Source of the DNA: Spirochaetaceae bacterium
GTDB taxonomy: Bacteria; Spirochaetota; Spirochaetia; PWKH01
Length of the DNA: 37,214 bases
Assembly (NCBI GenBank): GCA_003559765.1
Contig: PWKH01000146.1
Location: forward strand, 1-37,214
Reading direction: 5' to 3'
The notes under the pieces are model-generated. The model made no database searches and had not been told where the DNA came from. It was given only the letters and a program-made list of their open reading frames with translations. The position numbers and the translations under genes were made by a program. Shown one piece after another: positions 1 to 7,581 of this stretch (positions within the stretch are counted from its first letter, which is position 1; the number at the start of each line of letters is the position of its first letter).

Positions 1-311
1 TCAAAATCCTTTACGTAGACATCAATTTCGCCGGTAGCAAGGTTCGCATTTTCCATGCCCCCAGGACGCCGCCGGACGATACCCGCCGCAGCAATTACAT
101 ACTGCCCCCGGATCGTATGGGCAGCCTTATGTACTTCCCCCGATTCCTCGGGATTAAACACCACCTGGGTGATTCCCCAGCGGTCATAGAGATCGATAAA
201 TGTCACCCCTCCATGGTCCCGGTAGTTCGCCACCCAGCCGTTTAGCACCACTTCCCTTCCGATGTCATCTGCCCGCAGGGCGCCGCATGTGTGTGTTCTG
301 TACAGTCTCAT
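1..311 (-). CDS. aspS: Aspartyl-tRNA synthetase, N-terminal part (cut by window edge)
   Basis: This is the first 103 codons of a class II aspartyl-tRNA synthetase, which charges tRNA with aspartate in the cytoplasm. The visible part is the OB-fold anticodon-binding domain: it begins MRLYRTHTCGAL, followed by LNGWVANYRDHGG, FIDLYDRWGITQVVF and ATGEIDVYVKDF, all standard bacterial AspRS blocks. The ATG at 311 has a GGAG ribosome site just upstream and lies 20 bp after gatB, so aspS is the last visible gene of a gatC-gatA-gatB-aspS operon. The residues that separate discriminating from non-discriminating AspRS are visible: His33 in RDHGG and Gly in RRPGG, the pattern reported for non-discriminating enzymes. 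The catalytic domain is outside the window. Confidence 0.93.
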   Translation of the reverse strand, partial: MRLYRTHTCGALRADDIGREVVLNGWVANYRDHGGVTFIDLYDRWGITQVVFNPEESGEVHKAAHTIRGQYVIAAAGIVRRRPGGMENANLATGEIDVYVKDF

Positions 312-331
312 AGGCTCTCCATGTATTTGTT

Positions 332-1747
332 TTAATCTGCTTCGGATATTCCCATTGCTTCCAGCAGGTATGCTTTGGCCTGCAGGGGGTCTGCCGCTCC
401 TCTGCTCTCCTGCATTACCTTGCCCATAAGAAATCCGACCGCCTTCACATTCCCGTCATGTATCTGCTTCACCGTATCCGGGTGCCGGGATATTACCAAT
501 TCAATTATCGCCTTCAGCTCGTCCTCGGCAACTCCTCCCTGAAGCTGCTCCTGTTCAATGATTGCCTCCGGAGCATCCCCGGTTTCGCCCATCAGGCGCA
601 GGACCTCCTTGGCCTGCTGCACCGTAACCGCTTTCTCATCACACAGCTTCAGCAGTCCGGCGAAGTGCTCCGGGGTCACCCGGCCTGACTCAGGACCGCC
701 GACCGCAGCCGGCTCCTCCTTGATCCAGGATCCGGCGGTTTTTGCATGATGATAATACTCCATGGTCTGTTCAAAAAACCGGCAGCGGGAACGCTCCTCT
801 GCAAGGTACCGGGCTGTATCCTCCGGCAGCTGATACTCCCGCAGATACCGGTCAAACACCTGCAGAGGAAGCTCGGTCATCCGGTCTTCAGCCTCCTGTA
901 CGAACCGCTCATCAAGCCAGAAGGGGGGCAGATCGGGTTCAGGGAAATACCGGTAGTCATGGGCCTCCTCCTTCGTCCGCATGGATTCGCTCCGTCCCCG
1001 TTTCTCATCCCACAGCCTGGTCTCCTGAACTATTTTTCGTCCGGTCCGCAGCAGTCTGGACTGTCTCCGGATTTCATATTCCAGGGCCTTGCGCACAAAC
1101 CGGGATGAGTTGAGGTTCTTGATCTCCACCTTGGTGCCCAGTCCCTTCCCGGGATGGTTGACCGAAACATTGGCATCACAGCGCAGGGAGCCCTCCTCCA
1201 TATTGCCGCTGCATACCCCCAGAAACCGCACCATGGTCCGGAATGCCTGAAGGAACTCCTCTGCCTCCCTTCCCGAGGAGAAGTCGGGTTCAGTCACAAT
1301 TTCAAGGAGACTGCATCCTGCCCGGTTGTAGTCAAGCTGGGCTCCCTCGGCGGTATGGATCATCTTCCCTGCATCCTCCTCAAGATGGATGTCGTGAATA
1401 CGGATCCGTCTGCGCTCCCCCTGGGTATCAAATTCTATCCATCCGTTCACCCCGAGGGGATGACTGAACTGGGATATCTGGTAGTTCTTCGCCATATCAG
1501 GATAGAAGTAGTTCTTCCGGTCAAACAGCGCCCGCTGCGCCATGGTGCAGTGAAGCGCCAGTCCGGTCATATATGCCTGCTGCAGCGCCTCCCGGTTGAG
1601 CACCGGAAGCACCCCGGGATATCCGAGGCAGACGGGGCAGACATTGGTGTTCGGCTCCCGGCCGAAATCGGCGGGACAGCTGCAGAACACCTTTGAACGG
1701 GTCAAGAGCTGGATATGGATTTCCAGTCCGATGAATACATCAGCCAT
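332..1747 (-). CDS. gatB: Asp-tRNA(Asn)/Glu-tRNA(Gln) amidotransferase subunit B
   Basis: GatB (471 aa) is the tRNA-binding and kinase-like subunit of the GatCAB amidotransferase, which converts mischarged Asp-tRNA(Asn) and/or Glu-tRNA(Gln) to the amide form. The N-terminus [14 protein letters not shown], the Cys cluster CSCPADFG...CPVCLGYPG (zinc site), the block RKNYFYPDMAKNYQISQ and the block DANVSV are family hallmarks; the C-terminal YqeY-like tail ends GISEAD. I place the start at 1747, because the ATG there has GGGAGGTG about 7 bases upstream; a longer reading frame from 1819 would add 24 Arg/Cys-rich residues unlike the family. It overlaps the end of gatA by 8 bp, indicating translational coupling. 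Confidence 0.96.
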   Translation of the reverse strand: MADVFIGLEIHIQLLTRSKVFCSCPADFGREPNTNVCPVCLGYPGVLPVLNREALQQAYMTGLALHCTMAQRALFDRKNYFYPDMAKNYQISQFSHPLGVNGWIEFDTQGERRRIRIHDIHLEEDAGKMIHTAEGAQLDYNRAGCSLLEIVTEPDFSSGREAEEFLQAFRTMVRFLGVCSGNMEEGSLRCDANVSVNHPGKGLGTKVEIKNLNSSRFVRKALEYEIRRQSRLLRTGRKIVQETRLWDEKRGRSESMRTKEEAHDYRYFPEPDLPPFWLDERFVQEAEDRMTELPLQVFDRYLREYQLPEDTARYLAEERSRCRFFEQTMEYYHHAKTAGSWIKEEPAAVGGPESGRVTPEHFAGLLKLCDEKAVTVQQAKEVLRLMGETGDAPEAIIEQEQLQGGVAEDELKAIIELVISRHPDTVKQIHDGNVKAVGFLMGKVMQESRGAADPLQAKAYLLEAMGISEAD

Positions 1748-3143
1748 GAAGCACCTCCCGGGGGTCCAGCCGAAGCGGCAGCGGATCCTTCGGCAGCACC
1801 TCCTGCAGACATCGGGCATAGTGCATCAGCAGCTCATCACTGCCCGCAGGCCCCAGCAGCTGCATCCCCGCAGGAAGTCCATCCTGCAGTCCCGCAGGAA
1901 ATGCCAGCGCGGGTATTCCTGCCATATTTGCCGTTAGGGTAAACCGGTCGGCGATTTTCTGCTGCAGCGGCGTCATGCCCGAGGCAGCCTCGAAAGCCTG
2001 CACCGGAAATACCGGCATCAGGATCATATCTGCCTGAGAAAAAATCTGATCAAACTCGCCTCGAATGCGGGTTCTGATCTTCTGGGCTTTAATATAGTAC
2101 TGATCCTGAAATCCTGAACGGAGCACATGGGTGCCCAGCAGGATCCGCAGTTTCACTTCCCTGCCGAAGGCTTCATTCCGGGTTTTGCGCACCAGCTCCT
2201 CCTGAGAGACAGCCCGGCTGCTGCGGTACCCGTATCGGATTCCCGTATACCGGGCGAGGTTGGCGCTTGCCTCAGCCATGGCGATGGTATAGTAGGCAGA
2301 CACCGCATACTTCAGTGAAGGAAGTGATGCCTCCTTCACCTCCCATCCGAGAGACCGCATCGCCTCTGCCGCCTGTCTGCATCCCTGTGCAATTTCGGGA
2401 GTGACTCCCTCCATACCGCTGAGCACCGCGGCAACTGGAGTGTTCTCTTCCGGTCTGTTCAGCGGTGCAATGGAATTACTGGTCTGATCGCCGGAATCCC
2501 GGCCGCTGACCGCTGCAAACACTTCCTGGAGCAGATCAATATCTCCGCTGAGCAGCCCGACGGTCTCCAGGGAAGAGGCGTAGGCTGCCAGACCGTATCT
2601 GGAAATCCTGCCGTAGGTGGGCTTCAGTCCGTAGATCCCGCAGAAAGCCGCCGGCTGGCGTACCGACCCTCCGGTATCGCTGCCGAGGGAAAAGGGCACC
2701 AGCCCTGCAGCTACCGATGCGGCTGACCCGCCGCTTGAACCGCCGGGCACCCGCCCGGTATCCCAGGGATTCCGGGTCATCTGAAAGGCGGAATTTTCCG
2801 TCGCAGACCCCATGCCGAATTCATCCATGTTGGTCTTTGCCACCGGCAGCGCCCCGATATCGAGAAGCCGCTGCACCGCAGCTGCGGTATACGGGGCGGT
2901 GAGTCCTTTAAGAATGTTTGAGCCGCAGCTGAACTGAAATCCCCGGACAGCAATATTGTCCTTCACACTGAAGGGAACCCCCGCCAGGGAGGAATCAGCA
3001 TCAAAGCGGCAGTCCTCAGCTCCGCATTCCGTATCTATCTGCAGCAGAGAGGAGATTTCGCTGTCCGCCCGGACAAGCGCCTCCTGATAGGCCCTTCGAG
3101 TCTGATCAGAAGCGGTAAGCGCCTTCCACGGTTCGTATTTCAT
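1740..3143 (-). CDS. gatA: Asp-tRNA(Asn)/Glu-tRNA(Gln) amidotransferase subunit A
   Basis: GatA (467 aa) is the amidase subunit that releases ammonia from glutamine or asparagine for GatB. The amidase signature is plain: [13 protein letters not shown] carries the catalytic Lys, and [17 protein letters not shown] and [18 protein letters not shown] carry the Ser-cisSer-Lys triad and oxyanion region. Length is normal for the family (about 480). The ATG at 3143 forms an ATGA overlap with the gatC stop. The C-terminal end overlaps gatB by 8 bp. No oddity was seen. Confidence 0.97.
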   Translation of the reverse strand: MKYEPWKALTASDQTRRAYQEALVRADSEISSLLQIDTECGAEDCRFDADSSLAGVPFSVKDNIAVRGFQFSCGSNILKGLTAPYTAAAVQRLLDIGALPVAKTNMDEFGMGSATENSAFQMTRNPWDTGRVPGGSSGGSAASVAAGLVPFSLGSDTGGSVRQPAAFCGIYGLKPTYGRISRYGLAAYASSLETVGLLSGDIDLLQEVFAAVSGRDSGDQTSNSIAPLNRPEENTPVAAVLSGMEGVTPEIAQGCRQAAEAMRSLGWEVKEASLPSLKYAVSAYYTIAMAEASANLARYTGIRYGYRSSRAVSQEELVRKTRNEAFGREVKLRILLGTHVLRSGFQDQYYIKAQKIRTRIRGEFDQIFSQADMILMPVFPVQAFEAASGMTPLQQKIADRFTLTANMAGIPALAFPAGLQDGLPAGMQLLGPAGSDELLMHYARCLQEVLPKDPLPLRLDPREVLHG

Positions 3144-3427
3144 AGCATCACCTTCGGCAGCTTGACCGCAGTCCCGTCCAGTTCAGGAGCCTGCTTGAGC
3201 AGAAAACTGCGGCGCTGCATGTCGCTTTCCGGCTGGTCCCTGCGCATGACTGCATCCTCCGGGGAAAGCGCATGTGTGGTAGGCTCAAGATCATCCGCAT
3301 CCACCTCATCCATCACCGCCATGTGCTCAAGCATGACCTGAATTTCGCCGGACAGCTCGGCCAGTTCCTGTTCACTCAGTTCAAGCATCGCCTGCTGTTC
3401 GGTGAGCAGCAGTTCGTGTTTTTCCAT
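3140..3427 (-). CDS. gatC: Asp-tRNA(Asn)/Glu-tRNA(Gln) amidotransferase subunit C
   Basis: GatC (95 aa) is the small belt subunit that holds GatA and GatB together. Its sequence is low in conservation, but the ELAELSGEIQVMLEHMAVMDEVD block, the DLEPTTHAL motif with following Pro, and position directly before gatA identify it. The chosen start at 3427 (MEKHELLL) has GGGGGA upstream; an in-frame ATG at 3520 would add 31 residues with no family resemblance, and the DNA there is AT-rich promoter-like sequence. First gene of the minus-strand gatCAB-aspS operon, divergent from hpt. Confidence 0.9.
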   Translation of the reverse strand: MEKHELLLTEQQAMLELSEQELAELSGEIQVMLEHMAVMDEVDADDLEPTTHALSPEDAVMRRDQPESDMQRRSFLLKQAPELDGTAVKLPKVML

Positions 3428-3539
3428 ATATCCCCCAAAATATGCACTGTTAATGCATAAATATACAATATTTTTGGATGTTATTAAATAGGTATGCAGA
3501 ATTTTCGCCTGAATTTTCACCGTTTCGGCAGGTCAAACC

Positions 3540-3570
3540 CCTGAAAACCGGGGATTCCCGGAGCTTCAGG
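3540..3570. repeat. Nested inverted repeat abutting the hpt promoter
   Basis: Outer arms CCTGAA (3540-3545) and TTCAGG (3565-3570) enclose inner arms CCGGG (3548-3552) and CCCGG (3557-3561) around a GATT loop. The repeat ends one base before the TTGACA element of the putative hpt promoter. It could be an operator for a purine-responsive regulator or a hairpin; no U-tract follows on the plus strand, so a plus-strand terminator is unlikely. Confidence 0.5.
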
Positions 3571-3571
3571 C

Positions 3572-3601
3572 TTGACATCTACCGCTGATATCCGGTAAGA
3601 A
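3572..3601 (+). promoter_or_regulatory. Putative sigma-70-type promoter of the hpt-purB operon
   Basis: TTGACA at 3572-3577 is a perfect -35 hexamer. The best -10 candidate is TAAGAA at 3596-3601 after an 18-base spacer, which is only a half match. The hpt start codon lies about 30 bases further on with a GGAAGGA ribosome site. The -35 is convincing, the -10 is not. Confidence 0.4.
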
Positions 3602-3629
3602 GAGGGTACCATCACGGGAAGGAACGGTC

Positions 3630-4190
3630 ATGCCATCAATAACAATTCCGCCGCTCAGTGAGGATCTCATCCGCGTACTGATTGACGCGGACACCATTGA
3701 ACGAAAAGTCAGTGAGCTTTCACGCCGCATATCTGAAGACTGTCCGGACGGGGCAGAGCTCGTTGTGGTGGGGGTGCTCAAGGGAGCGTTCATTTTTGCA
3801 GCTGATCTGTGCAGACAGCTCTCCGTCCCCCATACCGTAGATTTTATTGCCCTCTCCAGCTATGACAGCGGGAAAACGCTGTCCACCGGTAATGTGCGGC
3901 TGATCATGGATGTCCGGGAAGATCTGGCGGGGAAGCATGTGCTGATTGTAGAGGACATCCTCGACAGCGGCTACACCCTGGACTATCTGAAACGGAACTT
4001 CGAAACCCGCCAGCCAGCGTCACTGAAAACGGCCGCACTGCTGAGCAAGCCCGATCGGCTTTCGGTTGACATCAAGCTGGACTACCTCGGATTTGAAATC
4101 CCTGATGTATGGGTGGTCGGATACGGTCTGGACTTCGGCGAGAAACACAGAACCCTTCCCTACATTGCAGAAATGCGCCCTGGTGAATAA
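3630..4190 (+). CDS. hpt: Hypoxanthine(-guanine) phosphoribosyltransferase
   Basis: This 186-aa enzyme transfers ribose-5-phosphate from PRPP to hypoxanthine or guanine, giving IMP or GMP in purine salvage. Key features are VGVLKGAFIFAADLCRQL (LKG loop), the PRPP motif VLIVEDILDSGYTLDYL with its paired acidic residues, and the base-recognition end DVWVVGYGLDFGEKHRTLPY. Length matches bacterial Hpt (about 180). The ATG at 3630 has GGAAGGA upstream. It heads a plus-strand run with a second phosphoribosyltransferase, purA and purB, so its product IMP can flow directly to AMP. Confidence 0.95.
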   Translation: MPSITIPPLSEDLIRVLIDADTIERKVSELSRRISEDCPDGAELVVVGVLKGAFIFAADLCRQLSVPHTVDFIALSSYDSGKTLSTGNVRLIMDVREDLAGKHVLIVEDILDSGYTLDYLKRNFETRQPASLKTAALLSKPDRLSVDIKLDYLGFEIPDVWVVGYGLDFGEKHRTLPYIAEMRPGE

Positions 4191-4231
4191 GCTGTACCGG
4201 AAATCCGGTCAACCAGCAAAACGGAGCAGAA

Positions 4232-4762
4232 ATGGACACAAAAATCTATGTCACCTACAACGACATCCACAAAGCGGTGAAGCGTCTGGCCTGCAAAGTG
4301 ATCGAGTCGGACTTCGATCCTGATGTGATTGTCGCCATCGGATCAGGGGGGTTCATACCTGCACGGATTCTCAAGACTTTCATCAACCGGCCGATCTATG
4401 CAGTGGGAATATCCTACTACGGTATTGACAACATTCCCATGGACTCTCCCCAGAAAATTCAGTGGATCGATGAAGTGCAGCAGAAACTTGCGGGCAAGAA
4501 GATCCTGCTGATTGATGAAGTTGACGACACCAGGGTGACCTTGAGCTACTGCCTTGAGGAGCTGCTGTCCCATGATCCCGAAGAGATTGCCGTGCTGGTG
4601 ATCCATAACAAGCAGAAGGCAAAGGGGGCGCGATTTCCCGAAGCAATCACCCGCTACTTTGCCGCATTTGACGTAGAAGACCGATGGATCCGCTATCCCT
4701 GGGATGCCCCGGATATCGAAGAACATGACGAATGTGCAAGGCAGCACTATCTGAAAAAATAA
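4232..4762 (+). CDS. Xpt1-like purine phosphoribosyltransferase
   Basis: A 176-aa PRTase-fold protein. It has the early [15 protein letters not shown] loop and the PRPP-binding block [20 protein letters not shown]. The EVDDTR..TL form is the variant known from the yeast Xpt1-type xanthine/guanine phosphoribosyltransferases and archaeal relatives, not the ED..DTG of Hpt. The C-terminal part has [16 protein letters not shown], where a Trp-Asp base-binding segment is expected. The ATG at 4232 has GGAGCAG upstream. It sits 41 bp after hpt and 22 bp before purA. Xanthine or guanine is the likely substrate; the sequence alone cannot settle the base specificity. Confidence 0.82.
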   Translation: MDTKIYVTYNDIHKAVKRLACKVIESDFDPDVIVAIGSGGFIPARILKTFINRPIYAVGISYYGIDNIPMDSPQKIQWIDEVQQKLAGKKILLIDEVDDTRVTLSYCLEELLSHDPEEIAVLVIHNKQKAKGARFPEAITRYFAAFDVEDRWIRYPWDAPDIEEHDECARQHYLKK

Positions 4763-4784
4763 TCACGAGACCACAGGAGGTCCT

Positions 4785-6056
4785 ATGAGTGTGACCGCGA
4801 TTGTCGGAGCCCAATGGGGCGATGAAGGGAAGGGAAGAATTGTAGACTACCTGGCCCAGGATGCCGATATGGTCATCCGGTTTCAGGGCGGTGATAACGC
4901 CGGCCATACGGTGATCAATTCCTACGGGAAATTTGCCCTTCATATCATACCGTCGGGAATTTTCAATCCCGACACACTATGCCTGGTCGGCGCCGGCACG
5001 GTGGTGAACTTCTCCACCATGAAGGAGGAACTTGAGGGGGTCCGAGCCTCCGGACTTGCCGGGGACAACCTCAGGATAGACAAGCGGGCACATCTGATCA
5101 TGCCGTACCACTGTCAGCTCGACGGAGCGGAGGAACAGAAAAAATCCTCAAAATGGGCGATCGGCACCACAAAGCGGGGCATCGGCCCCGTGTATTCGGA
5201 CAAAGCAGCCAGAGTCGGTATCCGTGCAGCGGACATCCTCGAACCGGACCGGCTCAGAACTCGGCTGGAAATGCTTCTTCCGCAGAAAAACCGGCAACTG
5301 GCCTACTACGGTCTTCCTGAAGCAGATATCGAAGCGTTAATGGATCTGTGCGCCTCCTGGAGAGAGGAGTTCGGCGGCCAGATCATCGATTCTCTGCCTC
5401 TCCTGCGGGATGCGGTGCTCAGCGGGAAGAAGGTCATCCTTGAGGGACAGCTCGGGGTCATGCGGGATCTGGACTGGGGCATCTATCCCTATGTCACCTC
5501 GTCAAATCCGACCGCCGGGGGCGCCTGCTCCGGGGCGGGCATCTCCCCGAGACGAATCGACCGGATTGTCGGCATCGTGAAAGCCTATTCCACCTCAGTC
5601 GGCGGGGGACCCTTTCCGGTGGAGCTCTTCGATGCAGAAGGAGAGAAGCTCCGGGAAGTCGGCCAGGAGTTCGGCGCCACCACCGGCCGGCCGCGGCGGT
5701 GCGGATGGTTCGATGCGGTAGCAGCAGGATACTCCTGCTGGCTCAACGGCTTTACCGAAATTGCCGTAACAAAGATCGATGTGCTGGACACCTTCAGGAC
5801 CATAAAAATCTGCCGGGCATATACCATAAACGGCGAGACTATTGACTATGTTCCCGAGACGTCCCAGCAGGATATCGCTGAACCGGTCTATGAACAGTGG
5901 GAAGGATGGCAGTGCGACACCACCAAAGCCAGAAGCTGGGATGATCTGCCCCGGCAGACAAAGGCGTATCTGGAGCGGATTGAGGAACTCACAGGAGCTC
6001 CGGTGAACATTGTTTCAGTCGGACCTGAACGGGAACAGCTGCTGATAAAGGAGTAA
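4785..6056 (+). CDS. purA: Adenylosuccinate synthetase
   Basis: PurA (423 aa) joins IMP and aspartate with GTP hydrolysis, the first step from IMP to AMP. The P-loop region [18 protein letters not shown] contains the catalytic Asp, and [11 protein letters not shown] carries the catalytic His. Further blocks are [24 protein letters not shown] and [12 protein letters not shown]. The usual EGAQG IMP-binding segment reads [13 protein letters not shown] here, a variant form. The start at 4785 follows an ideal AGGAGG ribosome site. It is spaced 5 bp from purB. Confidence 0.97.
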   Translation: MSVTAIVGAQWGDEGKGRIVDYLAQDADMVIRFQGGDNAGHTVINSYGKFALHIIPSGIFNPDTLCLVGAGTVVNFSTMKEELEGVRASGLAGDNLRIDKRAHLIMPYHCQLDGAEEQKKSSKWAIGTTKRGIGPVYSDKAARVGIRAADILEPDRLRTRLEMLLPQKNRQLAYYGLPEADIEALMDLCASWREEFGGQIIDSLPLLRDAVLSGKKVILEGQLGVMRDLDWGIYPYVTSSNPTAGGACSGAGISPRRIDRIVGIVKAYSTSVGGGPFPVELFDAEGEKLREVGQEFGATTGRPRRCGWFDAVAAGYSCWLNGFTEIAVTKIDVLDTFRTIKICRAYTINGETIDYVPETSQQDIAEPVYEQWEGWQCDTTKARSWDDLPRQTKAYLERIEELTGAPVNIVSVGPEREQLLIKE

Positions 6057-6061
6057 ACCCC

Positions 6062-7480
6062 ATGTCATCGAATGATCAAAGCGGTTTCACCCACGGAACC
6101 TACATATCGCCCTTCAGCTGGCGCTACGGCTCAAAGGAGATGCGGACCATCTGGAGCGAGGAGCACAAGCGGCGGCTGCTCCGCCGGTTCTGGATTGCCC
6201 TGGCCGCAGCTCAGCAGGAAGCAGGTATTGTCTCGAAGGAAGAAGTGGATGATCTCAAGGCCCATGCAGACCAGATCGATATTGCCCGGGCCTCCGAAAT
6301 AGAAGCGGAGATCAGACATGATTTGATGGCAGAGATTAAGACCTTTGCTGAACAGTGTCCCGTGGGGGGAAGGATCATCCATCTCGGGGCAACCAGCATG
6401 GATGCCCTGGACAATGTGGAGGTGATGCGCCAGAAAGATGCCCTGTCGGTGCTCATCAGACAGCTGCAGGCCCTGCTGTCTGATCTCTCCCGGCTCATCA
6501 GCGACTACGCCCATGTGCCGTCCATGGCGTTCACCCATCTGCAGCCGGCGGAGCCGACCACCATCGGCTACCGGCTGGCACAGTACGGTCAGGACCTGCT
6601 GGCTGACTGCTGTGAAGTGCAGCGGGTTCATGATATGCTCAAAGGGAAAGGCCTGAAGGGGGCCGTAGGGACCAGTGCTTCATACGGTGAACTGCTCTCC
6701 GACAGCCCGATGAGCCCGAGGGACCTGGAAGAGCGGGTGATGAATGCGCTGGGGCTGGAGGCGTATGAAGCGGCAACCCAGGTGTATCCCCGGAAGCAGG
6801 ACTGGCTGCTGGTAAACTCACTGGCCGGAATTTCGGCTACCCTCTACAAAATGGCCTTCGACCTCCGGCTGCTGCAGTCCCCCCCCTTCGGGGAATGGAG
6901 CGAACCCTTCGGGAAAAAACAGGTCGGTTCATCGGCGATGCCATTCAAGCGCAATCCCATCAAGTCGGAGAACATCGATTCTCTGGCGCGGTTCGTCGCC
7001 TCACTGCCTTCGATTGCATGGGACAATGCAGCTCACTGTCTGCTGGAGCGGACCCTGGATGATTCGGCCAACCGCCGGATCATGATCCCCGAAGCGTTCC
7101 TTGCCGTGGATGAGATGCTCCGGACTGCCGGCGGGATATTTGCCGATCTGCAGATCCACTCCCGAGCGGTGGAGCGCAACCTGGAGGACTACGGGGTTTT
7201 CGCGGCAACCGAACGGCTGCTCATGGAGCTCAGCCGGAAAGGAGCCGACCGGCAGGATATGCATGAGGTGATCCGGGAGCACTGCATCCAGGCATGGGGA
7301 AGCCTCCAGGAGGGGTCCGGCAATCCCCTGGGGGAACTGCTCTCCGGGGATCCCCGCATAACCGCATATCTGAACCGCCGGGAGGTACTTGATTTTCTCG
7401 ACGCATCCGTATATATTGGGGATGCTTCAGCCAGGGCAGTTCATATTGCCGGAATCATCAGTGATTACTTGAGTTCATGA
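6062..7480 (+). CDS. purB: Adenylosuccinate lyase
   Basis: PurB (472 aa) releases fumarate from adenylosuccinate to give AMP, and does the analogous SAICAR step in de novo synthesis. It belongs to the fumarase/aspartase superfamily, with the signature loop SSAMPFKRNPIKSENI, the block IIHLGATSMDALDN and the block THLQPAEPTTIGYR that carries the active His. The N-terminal SWRYGSKEMRTIWSEEHK segment and the length resemble the animal-type ADSL subgroup more than the short Bacillus type. GGAGTAA precedes the ATG. It is the last gene before a strong terminator. Confidence 0.97.
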   Translation: MSSNDQSGFTHGTYISPFSWRYGSKEMRTIWSEEHKRRLLRRFWIALAAAQQEAGIVSKEEVDDLKAHADQIDIARASEIEAEIRHDLMAEIKTFAEQCPVGGRIIHLGATSMDALDNVEVMRQKDALSVLIRQLQALLSDLSRLISDYAHVPSMAFTHLQPAEPTTIGYRLAQYGQDLLADCCEVQRVHDMLKGKGLKGAVGTSASYGELLSDSPMSPRDLEERVMNALGLEAYEAATQVYPRKQDWLLVNSLAGISATLYKMAFDLRLLQSPPFGEWSEPFGKKQVGSSAMPFKRNPIKSENIDSLARFVASLPSIAWDNAAHCLLERTLDDSANRRIMIPEAFLAVDEMLRTAGGIFADLQIHSRAVERNLEDYGVFAATERLLMELSRKGADRQDMHEVIREHCIQAWGSLQEGSGNPLGELLSGDPRITAYLNRREVLDFLDASVYIGDASARAVHIAGIISDYLSS

Positions 7481-7530
7481 GAGACATCCCCCCCGCTTCC
7501 GGCTCAGCCGGTGCAGGGATCATATAGAGA

Positions 7531-7564
7531 AGGCAGTATCAAACCTTTTGGTACTGCCTTTTTT
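7531..7564 (+). terminator. Intrinsic terminator of the purine operon
   Basis: AGGCAGTA (7531-7538) pairs with TACTGCCT (7552-7559), followed directly by a run of T residues (7560-7564). It lies 50 bp after the purB stop and only 18 bp before the ankyrin gene start. Confidence 0.9.
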
Positions 7565-7574
7565 CGTATATACT
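7546..7574 (+). promoter_or_regulatory. Possible -10 element of a leaderless ankyrin transcript
   Basis: TATACT at 7569-7574 matches five of six -10 consensus bases. A transcription start about 7 bases later would fall on or next to the ATG at 7582. The -35 is weak: TTGGTA at 7548-7553 gives a short 15-base spacer. No ribosome site is visible before the ATG. Confidence 0.3.
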
Positions 7575-7581
7575 GGTGTCC

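Noticed and set aside
458-1937. Several plus-strand open frames across gatB and gatA
   Set aside because: They lie antisense to well-conserved genes and their sequences are Pro/Arg/Ser-rich shadows without ribosome sites.
3428-3540. A defined promoter for gatC
   Set aside because: The region is AT-rich and contains ATGCA...TGCAT half-sites, but no hexamer pair with acceptable spacing stood out.
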